Positions 46,114-54,907 are shown, numbered from the stretch's first letter. The stretch: DNA of 64,000 nt from Azospirillum sp. B510 (GCF_000010725.1 NC_013857.1:124001-188000), one strand, 5' to 3'. A program made the numbers and translations. Notes: generated from the letters alone by a model not told the origin.

Positions 46114-47874
46114 TCAGGCGAGGCGCAGGCGGCGCTCGGCGAACGCGTACAGCGGACGCCACAGCAGACGGTTGAACAGGATGACGAACAGCGACATGAC
46201 GGCGATGCCCAGCACGATGCGCGGATAGTCGCCGGCGGTGGTGGCCTGGGCGATATAGCTGCCCAAGCCATGGGCGGTCAGTTGGGTATCGCCCCAGTTC
46301 ACCGCCTCCGCCACGATGCTGGCGTTCCACGAGCCGCCGGACGCGGTGACCGCTCCGGTGACATAGTAGGGGAAGACGCCCGGCAGCATGACGTCACGCC
46401 ACCATTGCCAGCCGCGGATGCGGAAGTTGGCCGCCGCCTCCTTCAGGTCGCTGGGGAAGGCGGTGGCGCCGGCCACCACGTTGAACAGGATGTACCACTG
46501 GGTGCCCAGGATCATCAGCGGGCTGAGCCAGATGTCGGGGTTGAGGTCGAAGCGGACGATGACGACGACCGCCACCGGGAACAGCAGGTTGGCCGGGAAG
46601 GCGGCGAGGAACTGGGCCACCGGCTGGACCTTTTCCGCCAGCCGCGGCCGCAGCCCGATCAGCACGCCCAGCGGCACCCAGACCAGCGTCGCCAGCGCGA
46701 TCAGCACCAGCACCCGCAGCAGCGTGGCGCCGCCCAGCAGCAGCACGGTGCCGACATCACCCCAGGCGACGCCGGAGGCGATGAAGACGACCATCGACCA
46801 GCCCGCCCACAGGCCGGTGACCGCCAGCAGCAGATACCAGCCCATGTCGACCGCGCGCGCCGGCACCCGGTCGAGCAGGCCGCCGACCGACCGCAGGCCG
46901 CCCGCCGCGCCGCGACCCAGGCCGCCCGTCGGCAGGCGCAGCCAGATCAGCCGGCCGAGCAGGCTGTCGAACGGCGCGAAGATGGCGCGGAAGAAGCGCG
47001 TGCGCTGGAACAGGGTGAGCAGCCAGGATTCGGGAACCTCCTGCGCCCCGGTCAGCTCGACCCGGAACTTGTCGGCCCAGGCGACCAGCGGGCGGAACAG
47101 CAGCTGGTCATAGGCCAGGATGACCAGCAGCATGGCCAGAACCGCCCAGCCCACCGCATCCAGCCGCTGCCCGTCGATCGCCTTGGCGAGGTAGGAGCCG
47201 ATGCCGGGCAGCGTGATGGTCTTGTCGCCGACGGTGATCGCCTCCGACGCGACGACGAAGAACCAGCCGCCGGACATCGACATCATCATGTTCCACACCA
47301 GACCGGGGGCGGCATAGGGCGCCTCCAGCGTCCAGAAGCGCTGCCAGCCGGAAAAGCCGAAGCCGGTCGCGGCCTCGTCCAGGTCGCGCGGCACGGTGCG
47401 CAGCGATTGGTAGAAGCTGAAGGCCATGTTCCAGGCCTGGCTGGTGAAGATGGCGAAGATCGCCGCGCATTCCGCCCCCAGCACGCTGCCCGGAAACAGC
47501 GAGAGGAAGAAGACGACGGTGAAGGAGATGTAGCCCAGCACCGGCACCGATTGCAGCACGTCCAGCACGGGGATCAGCAGCATGCCGGCCCGCCGGCTCT
47601 TGGCCGCCAGCGTGGCGTAGGTGAAGGTGAACAGCAGCGAGGCCGCCATCGCCGCCAGCATGCGCAAGGTGGAGCGCAGGGCGTATTCCGGCAGCATCCA
47701 GGGGTCGAGGGTGATCGGCACCTCTTCGATGCTGCCCAGCGGCAGCGCCATCTGGTGGCCGCCGATGGCCAGCAGCGCCAGCAACCCGATGACCAGCGGC
47801 AGGGCGACGACGTCCCACCGGTTCGGCGTGGCGTCGGTCGCCTTCACCGAAATATTCGTGTTGATCCAAACCAT
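46114..47874 (-). CDS. ABC importer permease, two fused binding-protein-dependent transport domains
   Basis: A 586-residue protein composed of two complete permease modules. Module 1 (about residues 20-280) contains the EAA-type loop DEAATGFGFSGWQRFWTLEA; module 2 (about 350-580) contains KEAAANFRIRGWQWWRDVML. Both keep the SsuC/TauC-like pattern, so a single polypeptide can form the heterodimer-like pore with two copies of the ATPase. Such fusions accompany ATPases with the AAA_assoc_C domain. The ATG at 47874 starts 13 bases upstream of nothing else and the leader before it is unusually long (about 730 bases to the next divergent gene). The substrate is unknown. Confidence 0.9.
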   Translation of the reverse strand: MVWINTNISVKATDATPNRWDVVALPLVIGLLALLAIGGHQMALPLGSIEEVPITLDPWMLPEYALRSTLRMLAAMAASLLFTFTYATLAAKSRRAGMLLIPVLDVLQSVPVLGYISFTVVFFLSLFPGSVLGAECAAIFAIFTSQAWNMAFSFYQSLRTVPRDLDEAATGFGFSGWQRFWTLEAPYAAPGLVWNMMMSMSGGWFFVVASEAITVGDKTITLPGIGSYLAKAIDGQRLDAVGWAVLAMLLVILAYDQLLFRPLVAWADKFRVELTGAQEVPESWLLTLFQRTRFFRAIFAPFDSLLGRLIWLRLPTGGLGRGAAGGLRSVGGLLDRVPARAVDMGWYLLLAVTGLWAGWSMVVFIASGVAWGDVGTVLLLGGATLLRVLVLIALATLVWVPLGVLIGLRPRLAEKVQPVAQFLAAFPANLLFPVAVVVIVRFDLNPDIWLSPLMILGTQWYILFNVVAGATAFPSDLKEAAANFRIRGWQWWRDVMLPGVFPYYVTGAVTASGGSWNASIVAEAVNWGDTQLTAHGLGSYIAQATTAGDYPRIVLGIAVMSLFVILFNRLLWRPLYAFAERRLRLA

Positions 47875-47979
47875 GGATATCCATCCTGCGGCCCCCTTCT
47901 GGGACCGGCCGGCAATAGGAACGGTAGCGGCGCCGCATGAAGCGCCGCTGCGGATTTTTCAGGAGGATGGGGTGTCGGA

Positions 47980-48078
47980 TCACCGACTTGGCGGGCGTAG
48001 ATCACCCGTCACGGAAAAACAATCGCGCCCGGTGGGGGTGCGGCGCACGGAAATCCGGTTGGTGAGAAACTTCACCAT
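47980..48078 (-). CDS. 32-residue leader-peptide-like ORF upstream of the ABC importer
   Basis: An ATG at 48078 preceded by AGAGGTGG opens a 32-codon frame beginning MVKFLTNRISVRR and ending PPSR, with a single Cys in GRDCFSVTGD. It lies in the importer's leader, directly after a perfect 6-bp hairpin (48094-48112), and stops 105 bases before the permease. The good ribosome site and position argue for translation as a leader peptide that couples importer expression to an amino acid or sulfur supply. No homologue can be named and function is unknown. Confidence 0.45.
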   Translation of the reverse strand: MVKFLTNRISVRRTPTGRDCFSVTGDLRPPSR

Positions 48079-48093
48079 GGTCCACCTCTGATC

Positions 48094-48112
48094 GGCCCGA
48101 AGACACCGGGCC
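48094..48112 (-). promoter_or_regulatory. Hairpin in front of the leader ORF
   Basis: GGCCCG and CGGGCC flank a seven-base loop. The stem ends about five bases before the AGAGGTGG ribosome site of the 32-codon ORF, so it could gate access to it. Confidence 0.5.
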
Positions 48113-48149
48113 GCGGGAGGACCCACGAAAACAGGTCAGCCCGCGATCG

Positions 48150-48300
48150 ACGTCGTCAGGGGTATGTGAGTAGATCGACTACTGGGGCTGTCCATCTCTT
48201 GCCTTTTCGACCAAGCCGCCGAACCCGGAGAAGGGGGCGACCGGTCGATCATGCGGTGACGATGCCGCCCCTCTACTCCCCTTGCCGGAGCAGGTCAAGC
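48150..48300 (-). ncRNA. Candidate structured leader RNA (yybP-ykoY-like features)
   Basis: On the minus strand, GGGGAGTAG (about 48278-48286) is followed by GGGGCG pairing with CGCCCC some 26 bases later, then GGCAAGAG, then a GTAG/CTAC hairpin. The GGGGAGUAG string at the base of a stem and a later GGCAAGA-like loop are features of the manganese riboswitch yybP-ykoY. The middle conserved segment is not clearly present, and the adjacent metal exporter has a zinc-type metal site. It is reported as a weak candidate only. Confidence 0.25.
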
Positions 48301-48605
48301 GCCGGAAATCGTCTCCACGCTCTCTTCATGAAAGCATCGTAATCATCGCTTCCGGCCGAAGCGTGGTCCTCGATCGCGGACCCGCCGGCGAGCGGAGTGC
48401 GCGGGTGGTGCCGCCGGCGACGGGACGACCTGTCCTTGCCGCGCCACACAGTCCGGTTCGACGGGGGCCGGGACGCATCGTCATGACGTGGAGACATAAA
48501 AGTGAAACAGTTCAAGGTTGATGATGAATTGGTTTTAATTATTCGAAAATCAGGAGTTTCCCTAAAAAGCTTCGCTTGCTAAGGGCTTGGGGTCCGGTAT
48601 CCTTC

Positions 48606-49838
48606 ATGAAGCTCAATGAAATGAATCCGTCGCGCCTTTCGCGCGGCGTTTCCCTGTTGCGTGGCAATGCCAACGCCTGGGCGGTGGGCGTGTGGTGTGT
48701 GTTCGTGCTGTCGATCGCGGTGCTGGCGGTGATCCGGCCGGAGCGGCCGATCACGCACATTTACCGGAACGCCGCGATCGACTGGTGGTCATCGGTCCCG
48801 GTTTACACGCCGGGTATCCATGGCTTCCTCTATTTCCCGTCCAGCGCGGTCCTGCTCGGGCCGTTGGCGGCCCTGCCGCTGGCGGTGGGGGACCAGATCT
48901 GGCGGCTGGTGATGGTGGCGGTGTTCACCGGCGCCGTCTACCGGGTGGCGCTGCTGCTTCATCCCACCATGGGGCGGACCTTGGCCGCCTGGGTTCTGGT
49001 GGCGGCGATCCCGACCGCGTCGATCAACATCCTGCGCGGCCAGTGCGAACTGATGATGTTGTCGGTGATCCTGCATGCGGTGGTCGATCTGGCGCGCGGG
49101 CATGACCGGCGGGGCGCGGTGATGCTGGCGCTGGCGGCGGCGCTGAAGCCGCTCGCCCTGATCCCGGCCCTGCTGTTCGCCGCCGCCCGGCCCGGCGTGC
49201 GGTGGCCGCTGGCGACCGGTCTGCTGATCGCGTTCCTCGTGCCGTTCCTGCACCCGGACCCGGGTTACGTCGCCGGGCAATACGCGGCGATGATCTGCAA
49301 GCTGGCCACGGCGGCGGCGCCCGACAGTGGCCGCTGGTTCGACCTGACCCGGCTTCTGGCGGAAGCCGGGGTGGTGCCGGATTACGCCACCATGACCGGC
49401 TTGCGGCTGGCTGGGGCGCTGTTGGCGGTCGGGGTCGTCTGGGCCGCCGTCCGCCGTCTCGACCAGGTCACCGCCATGATCGTCACGCTGATGCTGGGCG
49501 CCTGGTATCTGGTGCTGTTCAACCCGCGGACGGAGGAAGGCTCCTATCTCAGCATCGCGGTTCTGGCGACGCTGGCCGCGCTGGTCGAGCATCGCCGGCC
49601 GCGGGCCGGGGCGGTGTCGATGCTGCTCGGGCTGGTCGTGCTGGGTATGGGGCTGCATTTCTATGGCGGCTGGTTCTACCGGCCGACCCAGATGTGGATC
49701 AAGCAGGCGCTGACGCTCCCCCTGCTCTGCTATCCGGTCTGGCTGGTCGTGACCCGCCGCAGCCTCATCGCCTCCGCGGGGCGGGTGAGGGATGGGAAGC
49801 CGTCGGTCCGAATCCATCCCTCATTACGGATTCAGTAA
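48606..49838 (+). CDS. DUF2029 family (GT87-like) membrane glycosyltransferase
   Basis: A 410-residue polytopic protein with about ten helices. The first periplasmic loop has the DUF2029 pattern (YRNAAIDWWSSVPVYTPGIH, then GFLYFPSSAVLLGPLAALPL). NILRGQCELMMLSVILHAVV and ALAAALKPLALIPALLFAAA are the typical later segments. Members transfer mannose or other hexoses from a polyprenyl-phosphate donor on the outer face of the membrane. The start is uncertain between ATG 48606 and 48621; neither has a strong ribosome site. It stands alone, divergent from the importer leader, with no polysaccharide cluster nearby. Confidence 0.82.
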   Translation: MKLNEMNPSRLSRGVSLLRGNANAWAVGVWCVFVLSIAVLAVIRPERPITHIYRNAAIDWWSSVPVYTPGIHGFLYFPSSAVLLGPLAALPLAVGDQIWRLVMVAVFTGAVYRVALLLHPTMGRTLAAWVLVAAIPTASINILRGQCELMMLSVILHAVVDLARGHDRRGAVMLALAAALKPLALIPALLFAAARPGVRWPLATGLLIAFLVPFLHPDPGYVAGQYAAMICKLATAAAPDSGRWFDLTRLLAEAGVVPDYATMTGLRLAGALLAVGVVWAAVRRLDQVTAMIVTLMLGAWYLVLFNPRTEEGSYLSIAVLATLAALVEHRRPRAGAVSMLLGLVVLGMGLHFYGGWFYRPTQMWIKQALTLPLLCYPVWLVVTRRSLIASAGRVRDGKPSVRIHPSLRIQ

Positions 49839-49940
49839 GACTCTTTCCCGTATCGGTACTGCCCCTAGGTGACTCGATGCCTGGCAAGCTTTAGAGTCTC
49901 CACGTTGAAGGGATGGAAGCCGGCCGGTGGGAGAAACCGC

Positions 49941-52004
49941 ATGAATATTCGCACGAAGATTTTATGCGCAAATATTTTGATCGCCGCCTTTCCGATTTGC
50001 ATCGCGATCGTCCTCGCCTGGAACGCGGTCGCCATGCTGCGGCAGAGCAACCAGACCGGCAGATCGCTCACCGCCTTCGAAGCGTCGCTACAGATCGGTC
50101 CGGCGTTGGCGGTCGAGCGCGGGCGATGGGCCGTCGCGTTCGACAGCGACAAGCCGTTGGACGGCGGTACGGCGCAGCCGCTTGATGCCGCGGTGGCGGC
50201 GACCGATGCCGCTCTGGACAAGGCGCGGTTGCAGATCGAGGCCGCGGGCCTTTCTCCCACCCCGATCATCAGCGCGGTCACCCAGTTGAAGGCCGCCCGC
50301 GGCGCGGCCCGGCAGGCGGCGGAGCAGGCGAAGCCCGCCCGCCCGCCGACCATCACCACCGCGACGGTCGACGCGCTGGCGGCGGCGAACCAGAGCGTCG
50401 TCAAGGCGATCGACGATGCCTACCGGTCGACGATCGTCAACAGTCCGGACCTGTTCGGACATGTCAATCTGGCGCGTATCGCCCAGGACATGCGCGACAT
50501 CGCCGGCGGCCGTTCGGCGTCCGTCGGCCTGTTCGTGGCGGGCCTGCCGTTCGGACCCGAGCGCCAGCAGGCCGCGACGGAGGACACCGGCAAGATCGCC
50601 CTGCTGTGGCAGATGATGCAGCAGTCCGTCCTCAATCTCGGCAACCCGCCGGAACTGACCAAGGCGCTGGAGCATGTGCGCTCCACCATGATGACGGACG
50701 GGGCGCAGCGCTTCCAAAGCGTGCTCGACGCCGCGCGGAAGGGCGCGCCGGCACCGATCCAGCTTGCCGACTGGCGACCCTGGGTGACGCCGATGCTGAA
50801 CAATATCCTGGTGATGCGTGACGCCGCCATCGTCGTGGCGCATGACTTGAACGAGGAGAATATCTCACAGGCCTGGGCCCATCTGATCCTTGCCGGCGTG
50901 GTTCTGGCCGCGGTCTGCATCACCTTCGCCGTCGTGCTGTTCATGCTGTCGGTCCAGGTCACGCGGCGCCTGGGATCCCTGACCTCCACCGTCGTCCGGC
51001 TGGCCGACGGCGACCTCGGAGTCGACATCGGCTATTCCGAGCAGAAGGACGAGATCGGCGCCATGGCGCGGGCGATCCAGATTCTGAAGGAGAACGGCGC
51101 GGAGCGCGTGCGGCTGGAGGCCGAGCAGCAGGCCCAGCGCGCCGCCCGCGAGAAGCGGACGGCGACCGTCGAACGGATGGTGCAGGAGTTCGACCGCACC
51201 GTCTCGGCCATCCTGAACAGCGTGTCCGGCGCTTCCGCCCAGCTGAGCGAGACCGCGGGCTCGATGGCCAGTCTGGCGGAGCAGACCAACCATCAGGCGT
51301 CGGCCACCACCGCCGCGGCGGAACAGACCTCGATGAACGTGCAGACGGTGGCGTCGGCGACCGAAGAGATGGCGGCTTCGATCAGCGAGATCAGCCAGCA
51401 GGTCTCCCGCTCCAACAGCGTCGCCGCCCGTGCGGTGCGGGAAGCGCAGGATACCACGGGGACCGTCCGTAATCTGGCCGGAGAGGTCGCGCGCATCGGC
51501 GACGTGGTGAAGCTGATCCAGGATATCGCCAGCCAGACCAATCTTCTGGCGCTGAACGCTACCATCGAGGCGGCGCGGGCCGGGGATGCCGGCAAGGGCT
51601 TCGCCGTGGTGGCGAGCGAGGTGAAGCAATTGGCCAACCAGACCGCCAAGGCGACCGAGGACATCTCCGCCCAGATCGACAGCGTCCAGAGCGCCACCCA
51701 CGGGACGGTGAACGCCATCGAGGGGATCGGCGGCACCATCGGCACGATGAACGAGATCGCCGCGACCATCGCCGCCGCGATCGAGGAGCAGAGCGCCACC
51801 ACGGTGGAGATCTCCCGCAACATCCAGCAGGCGGCGCAGGGCACCGGCGAAGTGAGCGCCAACATCGCGCAGGTGCATGAGGCCGCCACCCAGACCGGCC
51901 GCGCGGCATCGCAGGTCTTCGATGCCTCCACCGGCCTGACCCGCCAGGCGGCGGATTTGCGGCGGGAGATCGAAACCTTCCTGGCCGGCATCCGCGCGGC
52001 TTGA
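49941..52004 (+). CDS. Methyl-accepting chemotaxis protein
   Basis: A 687-residue transmembrane chemoreceptor. TM1 spans about residues 8-33 and TM2 about 312-335, flanking a roughly 280-residue helical periplasmic ligand domain of no family I can name. A HAMP domain follows (VQVTRRLGSLTSTVVRLADG), then the cytoplasmic signalling hairpin with tip QDIASQTNLLALNATIEAAR at about residue 530, where CheA/CheW bind. The ATG at 49941 follows GGGAG at eight bases. No che genes are nearby, so it must feed a remote chemotaxis system. The ligand is unknown. Confidence 0.93.
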   Translation: MNIRTKILCANILIAAFPICIAIVLAWNAVAMLRQSNQTGRSLTAFEASLQIGPALAVERGRWAVAFDSDKPLDGGTAQPLDAAVAATDAALDKARLQIEAAGLSPTPIISAVTQLKAARGAARQAAEQAKPARPPTITTATVDALAAANQSVVKAIDDAYRSTIVNSPDLFGHVNLARIAQDMRDIAGGRSASVGLFVAGLPFGPERQQAATEDTGKIALLWQMMQQSVLNLGNPPELTKALEHVRSTMMTDGAQRFQSVLDAARKGAPAPIQLADWRPWVTPMLNNILVMRDAAIVVAHDLNEENISQAWAHLILAGVVLAAVCITFAVVLFMLSVQVTRRLGSLTSTVVRLADGDLGVDIGYSEQKDEIGAMARAIQILKENGAERVRLEAEQQAQRAAREKRTATVERMVQEFDRTVSAILNSVSGASAQLSETAGSMASLAEQTNHQASATTAAAEQTSMNVQTVASATEEMAASISEISQQVSRSNSVAARAVREAQDTTGTVRNLAGEVARIGDVVKLIQDIASQTNLLALNATIEAARAGDAGKGFAVVASEVKQLANQTAKATEDISAQIDSVQSATHGTVNAIEGIGGTIGTMNEIAATIAAAIEEQSATTVEISRNIQQAAQGTGEVSANIAQVHEAATQTGRAASQVFDASTGLTRQAADLRREIETFLAGIRAA

Positions 52005-52082
52005 GCGGCGGAGGCGTGAGGGCTGGCAAACGGTTTTCCCACCCCGACCCCGTCGCCCTGGGTTGTGTCGTCGCCGGTTGCC

Positions 52083-52108
52083 ATGATCATCCAACCCATT
52101 ATGATCAT
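52083..52108. promoter_or_regulatory. Two ATGATCAT palindromes upstream of the dienelactone hydrolase
   Basis: The palindromic octamer ATGATCAT occurs at 52083-52090 and 52101-52108, 18 bases apart centre to centre, ending 44 bases before the hydrolase start. The repeats stand out in local AT content and could be a paired operator overlapping the promoter. No adjacent regulator gene identifies the binding protein. Confidence 0.4.
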
Positions 52109-52152
52109 TGGCAACGACCGCCTGGACGGTCTTGCAGACGAGGGTTCGGGAC

Positions 52153-52851
52153 ATGAGTGACGCGAAAATCGGCCGGGCGGCCGATTGGGCAGCCGGTTGG
52201 ATCGAGTTGACGGCGGCCGACGGCCATCGGATGCGCGCCTATCAGGCGCCGGCCAAGGGCGAGGAGATCGGGCGCCTGATCGTCGCCCCGGAGATCTTCG
52301 GCATCAACCATCACATCCGCGGCGTGTGCGATGGCTTCGCCCAGCAGGGCTTCACCGCCGTCGCGCCGGACCTGTTCGATCGCGCCGAACGCGGGGTGGA
52401 ATTGCCCTATGACGACGCCGGCATCCAGAAGGGCATCGCGCTGAAGGGGGCGGTTTCGACCGCCGACGCTTTGCAGGATGTCGCCGCGACGCTGGCCCAT
52501 CTCGGTGGCGACGGGGCGGCGGCGGTCGTCGGCTATTGCTGGGGCGGCAGCATCGCCTGGGCGGCGGCGGCGGCGCTGCCGGTGCGGGCGGCCATCTGCT
52601 ATTATGGCGGCGACATCGGCAAGACGCTGGACAGCGCCCCCCGCGTGCCGACGCTGTTGCATTTCGGCGAGCAGGACCATGCCATCCCGCTGTCGGTCGC
52701 GGAAGGGGTGCGGTCACGCTATCCGTGGGCGCCGGTGCATGTCTATCCGGCCGGGCATGGTTTCAACTGCGATGAGCGGGGAAGCTTCCATCCGGAAAGT
52801 GCCGTCCTGGCGCTTCGGCGGACCGTGGGGTTGCTGCGGGCGGTGTTCTGA
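52153..52851 (+). CDS. Dienelactone hydrolase family protein
   Basis: A 232-residue alpha/beta hydrolase of DLH type. The catalytic triad is visible as Cys129 (VVGYCWGGS nucleophile elbow, Cys instead of Ser), Asp175 (EQDHAIP) and His202 (AGHGFNC). RLIVAPEIFGINHHIRGVCD near residues 40-60 carries the conserved Glu that interacts with the Cys. The classical role is opening of dienelactone to maleylacetate in chloroaromatic breakdown, but many homologues act on other lactones or esters and no chlorocatechol genes are present. The last 89 bases overlap msrQ, encoded on the opposite strand. Confidence 0.9.
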   Translation: MSDAKIGRAADWAAGWIELTAADGHRMRAYQAPAKGEEIGRLIVAPEIFGINHHIRGVCDGFAQQGFTAVAPDLFDRAERGVELPYDDAGIQKGIALKGAVSTADALQDVAATLAHLGGDGAAAVVGYCWGGSIAWAAAAALPVRAAICYYGGDIGKTLDSAPRVPTLLHFGEQDHAIPLSVAEGVRSRYPWAPVHVYPAGHGFNCDERGSFHPESAVLALRRTVGLLRAVF

Positions 52852-53512
52852 CCAAGGTCGTTTTGATCGGTTGAACATCCTTCCGCCGTCCGTCCGTCCG
52901 GCTTCCGAGCCGGATCGGCCAGCGGCGGAAGGCCAGCAGCCCGGCGCAGAGCAGCGCATAGACCAGCGGCGCCGTCTGCCAGCCCTTCGCCAGCATGACG
53001 AAGTGCAGGCAGCCGGCCAGCCCGGCGACGAACACGCTCTTATGAAGGGCGCGCCAGCGCCTGCCCCCCAGCCGCTTCACCATGCCGTCGGTGGAGGTGG
53101 CGGCCAGCGCCGTCAGGATCAGGAAGGCGCCCATCCCGACGGTGATGTAGGGGCGCTTGACGATCTCCTTCCAGATCGTTGCCCAGTCGAAGAACTGGTC
53201 CAGCCCGACATAGGTCGACAGGTGGATGGCGGCGTAGAAGAAGGCGAACAGCCCCAGCATCCGGCGGAAGCGCGCCAGCCCCGCCACCCCCGTCAGCATC
53301 CGCAGCGGCGTCAGCGCCAGCGCGATCAGCAGGAAGCGCAAGGCCCACAGCCCGCTGGCCTTGACGCTCTCCAGCACCGGCTCGGCCCCCAACTCGCCGG
53401 TGTAGGCGAGCCAGAGGGTCCAGACCAGGGGGACCAGGGCCAGGGTGAAGACGATGGGCTTGGCCCAGCGGGACGCCAGGGCCGCGTTGGCCGCGTTGCG
53501 GAGATCCGTCAT
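52763..53512 (-). CDS. msrQ: MsrQ, haem-binding membrane subunit of periplasmic methionine sulfoxide reductase
   Basis: A 249-residue protein with six helices and the ferric-reductase-like fold of MsrQ (YedZ). Candidate haem-ligand histidines occur in FAAIHLSTYV-like YAAIHLSTYVGL, RALHKSVFVAG and GCLHFVMLAKG. It passes electrons from the quinone pool or flavin to MsrP. The family usually ends near 200-220 residues. Here about 35 extra polar residues follow PIRLGS, most of them read from sequence antisense to the dienelactone hydrolase gene, so this tail may be non-functional. It starts two bases after the msrP stop. Confidence 0.92.
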   Translation of the reverse strand: MTDLRNAANAALASRWAKPIVFTLALVPLVWTLWLAYTGELGAEPVLESVKASGLWALRFLLIALALTPLRMLTGVAGLARFRRMLGLFAFFYAAIHLSTYVGLDQFFDWATIWKEIVKRPYITVGMGAFLILTALAATSTDGMVKRLGGRRWRALHKSVFVAGLAGCLHFVMLAKGWQTAPLVYALLCAGLLAFRRWPIRLGSRTDGRRKDVQPIKTTLVRTPPAATPRSAEAPGRHFPDGSFPAHRS

Positions 53513-53514
53513 GG

Positions 53515-54456
53515 TCAGTAGTTCGCCTTGAGGTCCATGCCGGCATAAAGCGACGCGACCTCCTCGGCATAGCCGTTGAAGGGCAGGGTCTTGCGGCGGG
53601 AGAACTCGCCGACGCGCCGTTCCGTCGCCTGGCTCCAGCGCGGGTGGTCGACCTCGGGATTGACGTTGGAGTAGAAGCCGTATTCACGCGGCTGCGCCTT
53701 GTTCCAGGCGGTCGCCGGCTGGTCCTTCACCAGCGTGATCCTCACGATCGACTTGATCGACTTGAAACCGTATTTCCACGGCACCACCAGCCGGATCGGG
53801 GCGCCGTTCTGGTTGGGCAGCACTTCGCCATACATGCCGACGGCCAGCAGGGCCAGGGGGTTCATCGCCTCGTCCAGCCGCAGCCCCTCGGTATAGGGCC
53901 AATCCAGCACCCAGGAGCGCAGGCCGGGCATCTGCTTGGGGTCGTTCAGGGTCTGGAAGGCGACATATCGGGCGTTGCCGGTCGGCTCGACCCGTTTGAG
54001 CAGCTCGGCCAGCGGGAAGCCGATCCAGGGGATCACCATCGACCAGCCTTCGACGCAGCGCAGGCGGTAGATCCGCTCCTCCATCGGGAATTTCAGCAGA
54101 TCCTCGATGCCGATGGTCATCGGCTTGGCGACCTCGCCGCCGATGGCGATTTCCCAGGGACGGGTCTTCAGGGTGCCGGCATTCTCGGCCGGATCGCCCT
54201 TGCCGGTGCCGAACTCATAGAAGTTGTTGTAGGTGGTGGCCGATTTCATCGGCGTCGTCGGATCGAATTTCGGGTCGGCCGGCTTGATCGTGGTCGGCGC
54301 CCCGAACGCCGCCGCCAGCGCGCTGCCCAGCGGCAGGCCGCCCAGCGCCATCGTGGCGGCACCGCCGGCCATCAGGCTTCGGCGCGACAGGAACAGCTCC
54401 CGTGGCGTGACCTCCGCCTCGCGCGCCTGGGACGCGGTGGGGAATTTGAACAGCAT
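53515..54456 (-). CDS. msrP: MsrP, periplasmic molybdopterin methionine sulfoxide reductase catalytic subunit
   Basis: A 313-residue Tat-exported molybdoenzyme. The twin-arginine signal is SRRSLMAGGAATMALGG; the molybdopterin domain contains RPWEIAIGGEVAKPMTIGIE and the molybdenum ligand Cys134 in YRLRCVEGWSMVIPWIGFPL. LPNQNGAPIRLVVPWKYGFK is also conserved. It repairs oxidised methionines in periplasmic proteins together with MsrQ, encoded immediately downstream. The ATG at 54456 follows GGGAGAGGG. Confidence 0.95.
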   Translation of the reverse strand: MLFKFPTASQAREAEVTPRELFLSRRSLMAGGAATMALGGLPLGSALAAAFGAPTTIKPADPKFDPTTPMKSATTYNNFYEFGTGKGDPAENAGTLKTRPWEIAIGGEVAKPMTIGIEDLLKFPMEERIYRLRCVEGWSMVIPWIGFPLAELLKRVEPTGNARYVAFQTLNDPKQMPGLRSWVLDWPYTEGLRLDEAMNPLALLAVGMYGEVLPNQNGAPIRLVVPWKYGFKSIKSIVRITLVKDQPATAWNKAQPREYGFYSNVNPEVDHPRWSQATERRVGEFSRRKTLPFNGYAEEVASLYAGMDLKANY

Positions 54457-54907
54457 CGACCCTCTCCCGAACGGACCATTCCTGCCACTAACCATAGGGC
54501 GGCCATCGGCGGTCGGCAAATCACGGTGACTACACGATTGCGTGATCGGATGTGAGGGGGGCCTCGGCGGCGTTGGTCGGGAGCCCAAGGAGCGAGGGGC
54601 GTGACAAATTCTGGAACTATCAAGGGCCTCGCATATCCGTCCGAGGTCATAGTCATAGATATTACGCCAAGGTTTGGGAGTATCTACGAAAGGCCAAATT
54701 GACCGGATTCGTCTTTACTTCATCGTGCGGGCCTGTAGGACTGCGGAGTCACATTCCGGATTGGAGTGGAGTACGCATAGTCTCCGTGCGGGAATTTGGC
54801 ATCCAGGTCACGGGGCTTGCGTTTTCTTCGGCCGCGCGGGGAAGCGGTTCTGATGATGGACGGAGCCATGGCCCGTGGTGGGCGCGGCTTGCGGATTGGG
54901 GAATGGC
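54457..54907. other. Divergent intergenic region between msrP and the poly-HAMP kinase
   Basis: 451 bases with no credible gene on either strand. Its central part (about 54600-54790) has distinctly lower GC than the flanks and probably carries the promoters. GGGGA at 54896-54900 serves as ribosome site for the kinase start. I saw no strong hairpin or repeat apart from a short direct GTCATAGTCATAG duplication near 54645. Confidence 0.5.

Larger units (their letters stand above)
47875..48605. other. Long leader/intergenic region upstream of the ABC importer
   Basis: 731 bases separate the divergent importer and glycosyltransferase genes. On the minus strand, in transcription order, it holds AT-rich DNA near 48500-48580 (a likely divergent promoter zone) and a GGGGAGTAG-containing structured block (about 48150-48300). 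A GTAG-TCGAT-CTAC hairpin, a GGCCCG/CGGGCC hairpin (48094-48112), a 32-codon ORF with good ribosome site (47980-48078) and a further 105 bases to the permease start follow. The order suggests post-transcriptional control. Confidence 0.55.

Noticed and set aside
48273..48300. Firm call of a manganese riboswitch controlling the CDF exporter
   Set aside because: The string match is partial, the nearest gene is an ABC importer, and the CDF metal residues are of zinc type; kept only as a weak candidate.
48273..48515. An 80-codon minus-strand frame in the importer leader
   Set aside because: It starts at a TTG with no ribosome site, is Arg/Ser rich and has no homology; its stop coincides with the GGGGAGTAG string considered as RNA structure instead.
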